In this document: positions 1 through 6,415 of the stretch, piece by piece | Position numbering within the stretch: position 1 is the stretch's first letter | How the letters are laid out: each line of letters opens with the position of its first letter | NCBI GenBank assembly: GCA_964370845.1 | Contig: CAYJLB010000064.1 | Location: forward strand, 1-12,592 | DNA: 12,592 nt | Direction: 5' to 3' | Source of the DNA: CAYJLB01 sp964370845 | Lineage (GTDB): Bacteria; Bacillota; Clostridia; Oscillospirales; Ruminococcaceae | Notes under the pieces: model-generated | What the model was told of the DNA's origin: nothing | The model's database searches: none | What the model saw: only the letters and a program-made list of their open reading frames with translations | Translations under genes and position numbers: made by a program

Positions 1-7
1 CTTATTT

Positions 8-36
8 ATTATATACCTTTTCTACCTCTTTGTCAA
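8..36 (-). promoter_or_regulatory. Sigma-A promoter pointing left out of the window
   Basis: On the minus strand there is a perfect -35 TTGACA (31-36), a 17-base spacer and a perfect -10 TATAAT (8-13). Transcription would start at about the window edge and run leftward, so the gene it drives lies outside this window. Confidence 0.75.
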
Positions 37-291
37 CAGGTTTTTGTGGTTTTTTTACATTTATTTACTTTTTTAGTTATTATTATCTATTTATCAGCTA
101 TTATTCAACATTTTTTATCTTTTTCATATATTTAATTTAATTATTATACAAATTCAACCTTACATTTTCGCCCTTATTAAGTGTTTAACCCCTTACTTTT
201 TAATATAAAGTTTAATAATTCTAAATTTCTATTTATTTATTTCCTATTATATAGTATAATGATTTTAATTAATCATAAGGGAGAGATTTTT
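14..291. other. Non-coding AT-rich leader upstream of tadA
   Basis: This stretch is almost all A and T and I find no convincing gene in it. An open frame runs from 181 into tadA, but its translation is a low-complexity Phe/Ile/Leu/Asn run with no SD, so I treat it as untranslated leader. A candidate tadA -10 TATAAT lies at 255-260, with only a poor -35 (about 232-237, TTTATT). No riboswitch-like structure was seen. Confidence 0.6.
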
Positions 292-747
292 TTGGAAACT
301 GATTTTTTTTATATGGAGAAAGCAATTGAACTTGCTTCAAAAGCTATTTTAACCGCTGATATACCTGTAGGCTGCGTTATTGTAGAGAAATCAACAGGAA
401 ATATTATAGGCGAGGGCTACAACACTAAGGAGCGAGATAATTCCCCACTTGGTCATGCAGAAATTAATGCTATTCAAGATGCAACCAAAAATCTTGGCAC
501 ATGGCGTCTTTCTGGCTGCGTTTTATATGTAACCCTTGAACCTTGTCCCATGTGCTGTGGTGCAATTATCAACTCTCGACTAGATAGAGTTGTTTTTGGT
601 GCTGATGATGAAAAAACGGGTTGTCTAAAATCTGTTATGAATATGTTTGAATTTCCTTTTAACCACAAACCTTTTATGAAAAGCGGTGTCTTAAAAGATG
701 AATGCAGTAAAATTCTGTCAGATTTTTTTGAAAACTTACGAAAATAG
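292..747 (+). CDS. tadA: tRNA-specific adenosine deaminase TadA
   Basis: TadA deaminates adenosine 34 of tRNA-Arg(ACG) to inosine in the cytoplasm, letting one tRNA read several codons; it acts as a homodimer. The protein is 151 residues, the usual family size. The zinc and catalytic signature is complete: H55-A-E57 (E57 shuttles the proton), then P-C85-P-M-C88. TTG at 292 is chosen as start because an AAGGGAG SD (277-283) sits 8 bases before it and the protein then begins just ahead of the family's MEKAIELA-type helix. ATG 313 is possible but would trim the N-terminus and has no good SD. In Bacillus tadA lies directly before the SRP RNA gene and dnaX; here it is about 8 kb away, so the cluster has been split. 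Paralogous cytosine or guanine deaminases are less likely given the PCPMC motif and length. Confidence 0.9.
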   Translation: METDFFYMEKAIELASKAILTADIPVGCVIVEKSTGNIIGEGYNTKERDNSPLGHAEINAIQDATKNLGTWRLSGCVLYVTLEPCPMCCGAIINSRLDRVVFGADDEKTGCLKSVMNMFEFPFNHKPFMKSGVLKDECSKILSDFFENLRK

Positions 748-748
748 C

Positions 749-776
749 TTGACTTTTTTTTATTTTCTGTTATAAT
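749..776 (+). promoter_or_regulatory. bioY promoter
   Basis: The -35 TTGACT (749-754), a 16-base spacer and a perfect -10 TATAAT (771-776) form a strong sigma-A promoter, directly after the tadA stop. The start point would fall near 783, inside the BirA operator, so bioY can be controlled apart from tadA. Confidence 0.8.
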
Positions 777-818
777 TCTAATTGTTAACTTTGTTTTATT
801 TTTAGTTAACAATTAGAA
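776..818 (+). promoter_or_regulatory. BirA (biotin repressor) operator in front of bioY
   Basis: Two 14-base arms (776-789 and 805-818) form a perfect inverted repeat around a 15-base T-rich spacer. The core, ATTGTTAAC ... GTTAACAAT, matches the known BirA operator pattern (TTGTTAAC-N14/15-GTTAACAA). It begins at the end of the -10 box and covers the start point, so biotinyl-AMP-loaded BirA bound here should block transcription. birA itself is not in the window. Confidence 0.88.
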
Positions 819-833
819 AAGGAGAATAATTTT

Positions 834-1364
834 ATGACAAAAACATTATCTTTAGTCCTTTGTGGGCTTTTCGCAGCATTAACCGCTGCATTTTCGCAAA
901 TTGCAATTCCAATGGTTCCCGTTCCAATCAATTTAGCCACCTTTGCAATCTACCTTGCGGGCGCAATTTTAGGAGCAAAGTATGGAACAATTTCACAAGT
1001 TGTTTATGTTTTACTTGGTTTGGTAGGAATTCCTGTATTTTCTATGTTTCGTGGAGGTGTTTCCGTCCTTTTCGGAAGCACAGGCGGTTACATAATTGGA
1101 TACATTTTCGTTGCCTTAATTGTAGGACTTTTCTCACAGAAATTTAACGCTAAACTTCTTCCTATAGGAATGATTTTAGCAACAATTGTTCTATATACTT
1201 TTGGGACTATATGGTATATGATTTTGTCGGGGGCAGAATTAATTCCCGCAGTAATGGCATGCGTTGTTCCATTTTTAATTGGCGATGGAGTAAAAATCAT
1301 TGTTGCAACAGTTGTTTCAATTGCATTAAAAAAGGCTTTGCCAATAAAAATAAAAGCTAATTAA
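834..1364 (+). CDS. bioY: Biotin transporter substrate-binding subunit BioY (ECF type)
   Basis: BioY is the membrane S component that binds biotin with high affinity; in Firmicutes it usually works with a shared energizing module (EcfT and EcfA ATPases) encoded elsewhere. At 176 residues it has the family size and is built of about six hydrophobic helices with short loops. Family features seen: VPINLATFAIYLAGAILG near residues 30-47, the Gly-rich stretch MFRGGVSVLFGSTGGY near 71-86, and PFLIGDGVK near 146-154, with the conserved Asp. An AAAGGAG SD (818-824) lies 9 bases before the ATG. The BirA operator over its promoter independently supports a biotin role. No bioM/bioN or biotin synthesis genes are adjacent, which suggests uptake as a single-gene unit ending at the terminator after 1380. 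Confidence 0.93.
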   Translation: MTKTLSLVLCGLFAALTAAFSQIAIPMVPVPINLATFAIYLAGAILGAKYGTISQVVYVLLGLVGIPVFSMFRGGVSVLFGSTGGYIIGYIFVALIVGLFSQKFNAKLLPIGMILATIVLYTFGTIWYMILSGAELIPAVMACVVPFLIGDGVKIIVATVVSIALKKALPIKIKAN

Positions 1365-1380
1365 GTCTTTATTAAAAATG

Positions 1381-1418
1381 AACAGCAGGAAACCAAATTC
1401 GGTTTCCTGCTGTTTTTT
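1381..1418. terminator. Two-way intrinsic terminator between bioY and gatB-aspS
   Basis: A perfect 14-bp stem (1381-1394 with 1401-1414) encloses a 6-base loop and ends in a T run (1413-1418) on the plus strand, terminating bioY. On the minus strand the same stem is followed by CATTTTTAAT, so it can also end the gatCAB-aspS transcript, whose stop codon is 10 bases away. Confidence 0.88.
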
Positions 1419-1428
1419 ACTATTTAAA

Positions 1429-4302
1429 TTAAGGTAAAAGTCTATTAATATCTCTTGGGAACATACTAGTGTGACGAATATTTGTTAAGTTAAGAAGCTT
1501 CATCAACAATCTTTCAAGTCCAATACCTAAACCACCATGAGGAGGCATACCGTATTTGAACACATCAAGATAAGACAAGAAATCTTCAATATCCATTTTC
1601 ATATCAGTCATTTTTCCAACTAATTCATCATAATCGTGAATTCTTTGCCCACCAGTTGTAATTTCAAGTCCTCTAAATAAAAGGTCGAAACTCAAAGCTG
1701 TTCTTGGGTCTTCACGGTCATTCATTGCATAGAATGGACGCTTTGCAGCTGGAAAATGAGTAACGAAAACAAATTCACTTCCCCAATTTTTCTTAGCATA
1801 TTCGCAAAGGAAAACTTCGTCCTCAGGGTCAAGGTCAAATTTGTTGTTTCCACCCTTATTTGTCTTAACAATTTCCATTGCCTCAACAAAAGTAATAGAA
1901 GGAATATTTTCAATTGTAGGAATATCTGCACCAAGCATTTCAATTTCATAAGCATAATGCTCTTTTAAATATTCCATTAAATATTTAAGCATAGCAGTTT
2001 CCATATTCATAACGTCATTCATACTATCGATGAAGCCCATTTCGAAGTCAAGACCGATATATTCATTAATATGACGAGAAGTTGCGTGTCTTTCCGCTCT
2101 GTAAACAGGGTTAATTTCAAAAACTCTGTCAAAGAAAGCAACACAAGTTTGTTTATAGAACTGTGGTGATTGGTTTAAGAAAGCTTGTTTTCCAAAGTAT
2201 TCTAAGTGGAAAATGTTCGCTCCACCCTCTGCACCTTGCGCAACAATTTTAGGAGTGTTAACTTGTGTAAAGTTGTTTTCAATCATAAAAGCAGTAAATC
2301 CTTGAACTACACCTTCTTGCAATTTGAAAACAGCTCTTTCAAGTGGATTTCTTAAAGAAACTGAACGGTAATCAAGATTCAAATCAATAGAACAATTTAG
2401 TTTTCCTTGAGAAATTTTCAATGGGTATTCAGCTTTTGGAGTTGACATAACAGTAAGCTGTGAAAGTGCAATTTCAACACCGTCAGGAGCATTTTTATTT
2501 TCAACTACTGTACCCGCAACATTAATGTAAATTCCCTCTTTAATGTTATCAATTTTATCTTTGCAATCGCTTGCACTATAAACAGTTTGAACTAGATTAC
2601 GTCCAGTTCTCACAACGATAAATGAGATACTTCCCATATTTCTAACTTTATGAACACAACCAGAAAACTTAATAACTTTTCCAACATTTTCTAAAGCGTG
2701 TTTAACGGTATATTCAGTTATCAAACTTGTACCATCAAGAGTTCTATAGTTAGTTTTTTCAACTGGAACATACTTTTCATCATTTTTGTATAACGTCATA
2801 TTTTCAGTTGAGAAAGCTTCAGAAACAACTTCAGTTTCCTCAGTTTTTTCAGTAGTAACCTCGCTCATAAGAGAAGCCAATTTTTTCTCTAAAGTTTCTT
2901 TTACAACTTTAGGAGTAGCAACACCTTTAAGAGCCTTGTTAGATTTACCCATTAAGAATGAGAAAACCTTAACTTCTCCGCCTAAATATTGGTCAACAAT
3001 TTCTTTATTTTCAGCCAAAACATCATTGATAACGCTATCAACTTTTTCAGTGTCAATTTCAATTAAGAATCCATTTTCCTTAGCGATATCCATAGGTTTT
3101 TTACCTGTTTCAATCATGTATCTAAGGATTAATTTAGCATCGTCTTTAGAGACTTTTTCTTCATCAGACATTTGTACAGTTAGAGCGAAATCCTGTGCAG
3201 TAAACGGTAATTTTTCTAGAGAAACTTCCCCTAAATTAACACGTCTTAAAAGCTCATTTAAAACAAAAGTAGTTACAGATTTTGGGTTATTATAAACAGC
3301 TAAAACTTCGTCATAAAAATCGGAAACTAAACGTGAATTTACGATAATTTTCGCATCTTTAACAGCTAATTTATATTCATTTACATATTTATCAAAACGA
3401 ATGTCAGGCATTACAGGAAGTTTTCCTTTAATTTCAGCCAATTCTTCGTCAGTAAAATTCACTTGTAAAATATCTGGCTCAGGGAAATATCTATAGTCAT
3501 GAGCATTTTCTTTACTTCTCATAGACATAGTTTCGCCACGGTTGTCGTTAAAACGTCTTGTTTCTTGAACAACTTTTTCCCCAGCATCAAGTAGTGCAGC
3601 TTGTCTTTTTTCTTCAAATTCAATAGCTCTAACAATACTTTTTAGTGAGTTTAAGTTTTTGATTTCAGCACGAGTACCAAATTCAGTCGCATCTTCTCTC
3701 ATCAAAGAAATATTTACGTCACAACGGATTGAACCTTCTTCAAGTTTACAGTCAGAAACCCCAGCATATTGAAGTAACAAAATTACTTGTTCAACATAAG
3801 TCTTAGCTTCTTCAGCAGAACGCAAATCAGGCTCAGAAACGATTTCAATTAGTGGCACACCGCATCTATTATAGTCAGCAAGAGAAACTTTATTTAAATC
3901 GTCATGAATAAGTTTTCCAGCATCTTCTTCAAGGTGAATTTGATGAATTCTAACATCTTTTTTAACTCCATCAACTTCAATAGAAACAGAACCATTCACG
4001 CAAAGTGGGTGGTAAAGTTGAGAAATTTGATAAGCCTTAGGAAGGTCAGGGTAAAAGTAGTTTTTTCTGTCCCAAGTTGAGAATTTATTAATATCACAAC
4101 CAAGAGCGAACCCAGCTTTTACAGCATATTCAACTGCATTATGATTAATAACAGGCAAAGTACCAGGCATACCTGTACAAACAGGACAAACACGAGTATT
4201 TTGGTCACCACCAAATTCAGCGGAGCAATTACAGAAAACCTTTGAATTAGTCAAAAGTTCTGAGTGTATTTCAAGACCAATAACGGTAATATATTTATTC
4301 AT
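1429..4302 (-). CDS. gatB-aspS: Fusion of GatB amidotransferase subunit and archaeal-type AspRS
   Basis: This is one 957-residue open frame holding two enzymes. Residues 1-477 are a full GatB: N-terminal VIGLEIHSELLT, Cys4 zinc site (C24, C26, C39, C42), cradle domain with DRKNYFYPDLPKAYQISQ, and C-terminal YqeY-like tail ending KVVKETLEKKLASL. GatB activates and amidates Asp-tRNA(Asn) or Glu-tRNA(Gln) using ammonia from GatA. Residues 478-503 are a Glu/Thr-rich linker. Residues 519-957 are a complete class II AspRS of the archaeal/eukaryotic kind, without the bacterial GAD insertion: OB-fold anticodon domain at about 540-620, motif 2 RAERHATSRHINEY (736-749) and motif 3 GLGIGLERLL (924-933). 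No SD precedes internal Met479 or Met502, so separate AspRS translation is unlikely. The start has GGAAAGGA upstream; gatA ends 19 bases before it. Both halves look intact. I infer coupled mischarging and amidation of tRNA(Asn). Confidence 0.93.
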   Translation of the reverse strand: MNKYITVIGLEIHSELLTNSKVFCNCSAEFGGDQNTRVCPVCTGMPGTLPVINHNAVEYAVKAGFALGCDINKFSTWDRKNYFYPDLPKAYQISQLYHPLCVNGSVSIEVDGVKKDVRIHQIHLEEDAGKLIHDDLNKVSLADYNRCGVPLIEIVSEPDLRSAEEAKTYVEQVILLLQYAGVSDCKLEEGSIRCDVNISLMREDATEFGTRAEIKNLNSLKSIVRAIEFEEKRQAALLDAGEKVVQETRRFNDNRGETMSMRSKENAHDYRYFPEPDILQVNFTDEELAEIKGKLPVMPDIRFDKYVNEYKLAVKDAKIIVNSRLVSDFYDEVLAVYNNPKSVTTFVLNELLRRVNLGEVSLEKLPFTAQDFALTVQMSDEEKVSKDDAKLILRYMIETGKKPMDIAKENGFLIEIDTEKVDSVINDVLAENKEIVDQYLGGEVKVFSFLMGKSNKALKGVATPKVVKETLEKKLASLMSEVTTEKTEETEVVSEAFSTENMTLYKNDEKYVPVEKTNYRTLDGTSLITEYTVKHALENVGKVIKFSGCVHKVRNMGSISFIVVRTGRNLVQTVYSASDCKDKIDNIKEGIYINVAGTVVENKNAPDGVEIALSQLTVMSTPKAEYPLKISQGKLNCSIDLNLDYRSVSLRNPLERAVFKLQEGVVQGFTAFMIENNFTQVNTPKIVAQGAEGGANIFHLEYFGKQAFLNQSPQFYKQTCVAFFDRVFEINPVYRAERHATSRHINEYIGLDFEMGFIDSMNDVMNMETAMLKYLMEYLKEHYAYEIEMLGADIPTIENIPSITFVEAMEIVKTNKGGNNKFDLDPEDEVFLCEYAKKNWGSEFVFVTHFPAAKRPFYAMNDREDPRTALSFDLLFRGLEITTGGQRIHDYDELVGKMTDMKMDIEDFLSYLDVFKYGMPPHGGLGIGLERLLMKLLNLTNIRHTSMFPRDINRLLP

Positions 4303-4321
4303 AGTATAACAATTCCTTTCC

Positions 4322-5773
4322 TTATAGTATAGGAGCTACAGGAACAAAAGTTTGTTCAAAAGCATCAGCAACTTGAATTAATGTAGCTTCATCAAAGGAT
4401 TTTCCGATTAAAGACATACCAATAGGAAGTCCTTTTTCGTCATAACCACAAGTAGTTGAAAGTGCAGGTAGTGACGCAATGTTAGCAGTAACTGTACAAA
4501 TGTCAGCTTGATACATTTTAACAGGGTCATCAACATTTTCAGTAGTTTTATAAGCAGTTGTAGCTGTTGTAGGAGTTAAAATCACATCATATTGTGATAA
4601 TAAAGCATTATATTCTTCTTTAATACGTTGTTTAAGAGCCATTGCTTTTCTGTAATAAGCATCATAGTATCCGCTTGAAAGAGCATAGTTTCCAAGTAAA
4701 ATTCTTCTCTTAACTTCGTCACCAAAGCCTTCAGAACGGGATTTTCTAATTAAATCTTCATAACTGCTAATGTCTTCTGCTCTGTGACCATATTTAACAC
4801 CGTCATAACGTGATAAATTTGAAGCAGCTTCCGCAGAAGAAATCAAGTAATAAGCTGGAATTGCATATTTAAGTGAAGGCATTGAGCAATCAACAATTTC
4901 CGCACCCATAGATTTATAAGCATCAGCCGCCTTAAGAACAGCTTGTCTAATTACATCATCAATTCCCTCAGCAAAAAATTCTGTAGGCAAAGCAATTTTC
5001 ATACCTTTAACAGATTGTCCAATTTTTGAAGTAAAATCAACAACATTTTCACGAGAAGAAGTGCCGTCATGCATATCAAAACCACAAATTTCGTTTAATA
5101 TCAAACCGCAATCGTGGCTATCTTTAGCAATAGGTCCAATTTGGTCAAGGGAGGAAGCAAAAGCTACCAATCCGTAACGTGAAACACGTCCATAAGTAGG
5201 CTTAATCCCAGTAACACCGCAAAAAGCAGCAGGTTGACGGATTGAACCACCAGTATCAGAACCAAGGGACGCAGCACAAAGTGAAGCACCAACAGCAGCA
5301 GCACTACCACCGGAAGAACCACCAGGAACTCTTTCAGCGTCAAATGGATTTTTCGTTTTAGCAAAAGCAGAAGTTTGGTTAGAACCGCCCATTGCAAACT
5401 CGTCCATAGAAACCTTACCAAGCATAACAATATTGCTCTTGTTCAATTTTTCCATAACAGTAGCATTGTAAGGTGGTACAAAGTTTTCCAAAATTCGTGA
5501 AGAACAAGTAGTTTTAACATCTTTTGTACAAATGTTATCTTTAATAGCAAGAGGAATTCCGCAAAGAGCAGGAGCGTTCCCTCCATCAATAATTTTTTGA
5601 GCCTCTTTAGCACTCTCAAGAGCTTGTTCAGAAGTTTTAGTGATAAAAACTTCATATTTATCATTATATTTTTCAATTCTATCAATATAGCTTTGAGTTA
5701 ATTCAGTAGCGGAAATTTCTTTATTATCAAGAAGTTTACGCAATTCTCTAATTTTAGTTGAAACAACGTCCAT
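4322..5773 (-). CDS. gatA: Glu/Asp-tRNA amidotransferase subunit A (GatA)
   Basis: GatA is the glutaminase of the GatCAB complex: it frees ammonia from glutamine and passes it through a channel to GatB, which amidates Asp-tRNA(Asn) or Glu-tRNA(Gln). The protein is an amidase-signature enzyme of 483 residues, the normal size. The Ser-cisSer-Lys triad is visible: K78 in GIPLAIKDN, S153 in PGGSSGGSAAA, and S177 in GSDTGGSIRQP. ATG at 5773 is chosen because MDVVSTKIRELRKLL is the usual N-terminus and AGGTG lies 8 bases upstream; an in-frame TTG at 5797 adds eight residues that overlap the SD region. It is the middle gene of gatC-gatA-gatB, 32 bases after gatC and 19 before gatB-aspS, so it is surely co-transcribed. 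Confidence 0.95.
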   Translation of the reverse strand: MDVVSTKIRELRKLLDNKEISATELTQSYIDRIEKYNDKYEVFITKTSEQALESAKEAQKIIDGGNAPALCGIPLAIKDNICTKDVKTTCSSRILENFVPPYNATVMEKLNKSNIVMLGKVSMDEFAMGGSNQTSAFAKTKNPFDAERVPGGSSGGSAAAVGASLCAASLGSDTGGSIRQPAAFCGVTGIKPTYGRVSRYGLVAFASSLDQIGPIAKDSHDCGLILNEICGFDMHDGTSSRENVVDFTSKIGQSVKGMKIALPTEFFAEGIDDVIRQAVLKAADAYKSMGAEIVDCSMPSLKYAIPAYYLISSAEAASNLSRYDGVKYGHRAEDISSYEDLIRKSRSEGFGDEVKRRILLGNYALSSGYYDAYYRKAMALKQRIKEEYNALLSQYDVILTPTTATTAYKTTENVDDPVKMYQADICTVTANIASLPALSTTCGYDEKGLPIGMSLIGKSFDEATLIQVADAFEQTFVPVAPIL

Positions 5774-5805
5774 CGTTTTAACACCTATTCCTTTCAATTT
5801 TTATA

Positions 5806-6084
5806 TTATTCAACAACTTTAGGCACAACAAAGCAGTTATTAGCATTTACGCCATTAGCAAGAATATTTTCAGTCTTAAATGATGGTAAAACAGCATCTT
5901 CCCTAAGGTCTTTAATGTGCAAGTTTTTATTGTCTTTAAGCGGGTCATAAGTCACATCAATATCTTTAATAGTATCCATTAAAGCGATAATGTCCGTCAT
6001 ATCGTGAGCCATATGCTCAAGTTCTTTTTCGTCAAAATTTAATTTACTTAAATCTGCCAAATATTTTACAGTATTAATATCCAT
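5806..6084 (-). CDS. gatC: Glu/Asp-tRNA amidotransferase subunit C (GatC)
   Basis: GatC is a small belt-like subunit that wraps GatA and GatB and stabilises the complex; it has no catalytic residues of its own. The protein is 92 residues, the normal length. It opens with MDINTVKYLADLSKLNF, the typical helical start, followed by a helix around residues 20-38 (ELEHMAHDMTDIIALMDTI) and the loop DVTYDPL, and ends with FVVPKVVE, matching the family's common V-P-x-V-V/I-E tail. ATG 6084 is preceded by GAAAGGA about 11 bases upstream; the frame stays open further upstream to 6138 but those residues do not look like GatC. It is first in the gatC-gatA-gatB-aspS operon, so the promoter before it sets the level of all three proteins. 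Confidence 0.93.
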   Translation of the reverse strand: MDINTVKYLADLSKLNFDEKELEHMAHDMTDIIALMDTIKDIDVTYDPLKDNKNLHIKDLREDAVLPSFKTENILANGVNANNCFVVPKVVE

Positions 6085-6169
6085 AAAATTCCAAATCCTT
6101 TCTAGTGTGTAACAATACGATAACCATATAAAACACATAATAAATATACAGTTATCTACCTAAAATAAA

Positions 6170-6198
6170 ATTATACAACAAAATGCTAATTTGTGCAA
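6170..6198 (-). promoter_or_regulatory. Promoter of the gatC-gatA-gatB-aspS operon
   Basis: On the minus strand a perfect -10 TATAAT (6170-6175) follows a 17-base spacer after TTGCAC (6193-6198), a partial -35. The start point would be near 6163, leaving a leader of about 80 bases before gatC. That is too short for a T-box and I see no T-box bulge motif. Confidence 0.6.
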
Positions 6199-6316
6199 GT
6201 GTAATTAACCTTATTTTACACAAAAGTCAATTTGACTATATTTTATCAATATTATATCCAATATTTAGTTATAAAACTAATAAATTTTAAAAAGTTTTAA
6301 ATTTTAATAAATTCTA

Positions 6317-6344
6317 TTGATAAATTTAATAAAATGTGTATAAT
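6317..6344 (+). promoter_or_regulatory. Promoter of the phosphoglucomutase gene
   Basis: TTGATA (6317-6322), a 16-base spacer and a perfect TATAAT (6339-6344) form a good sigma-A promoter. The start point would be near 6351 and the leader about 65 bases long. Confidence 0.7.
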
Positions 6345-6352
6345 TAATATTA

Positions 6353-6366
6353 GCGAAACGTTTACA
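6353..6366 (+). promoter_or_regulatory. Possible catabolite-responsive (cre-like) CcpA site
   Basis: GCGAAACGTTTACA fits the degenerate cre pattern (TGNAANCGNWNNCW) except for its first two bases. It lies right at the start point of the phosphoglucomutase promoter, where CcpA would act as a block. The match is imperfect and such sites occur by chance in AT-rich DNA. Confidence 0.3.
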
Positions 6367-6415
6367 ATTTGTTAAAAATTTAAATTATTATAAAATGAAA
6401 GGTTGGGATTTTTTT

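Larger units (their letters stand above)
6085..6415. other. Divergent intergenic region between gatC and the phosphoglucomutase gene
   Basis: About 330 bases with no gene. They hold the leftward gat operon promoter (6170-6198), the rightward phosphoglucomutase promoter (6317-6344) with a cre-like site just after it, and an AT-rich middle (about 6200-6310) in which I see nothing definite. Confidence 0.6.

Noticed and set aside
181..291. 37-residue N-terminal extension of TadA from GTG 181
   Set aside because: It has no SD, the residues are low-complexity AT-rich translation, and a TATAAT box lies within it. TTG 292 has a well-spaced SD.
2797..2870. Internal start making AspRS as a separate protein (Met479 or Met502)
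   Set aside because: Bases before both ATG codons lack an SD-like AGGAG, and GatB has no stop before them.
2786..3295. 169-residue open frame antisense to the gatB-aspS linker region
   Set aside because: It is the complement of a well-supported gene, has no SD and gives a low-complexity Ser/Leu/Thr product. Long antisense frames are expected opposite such codon use.
6085..6165. T-box leader before gatC
   Set aside because: The predicted leader is only about 80 bases and lacks the T-box motif and an antiterminator/terminator pair.
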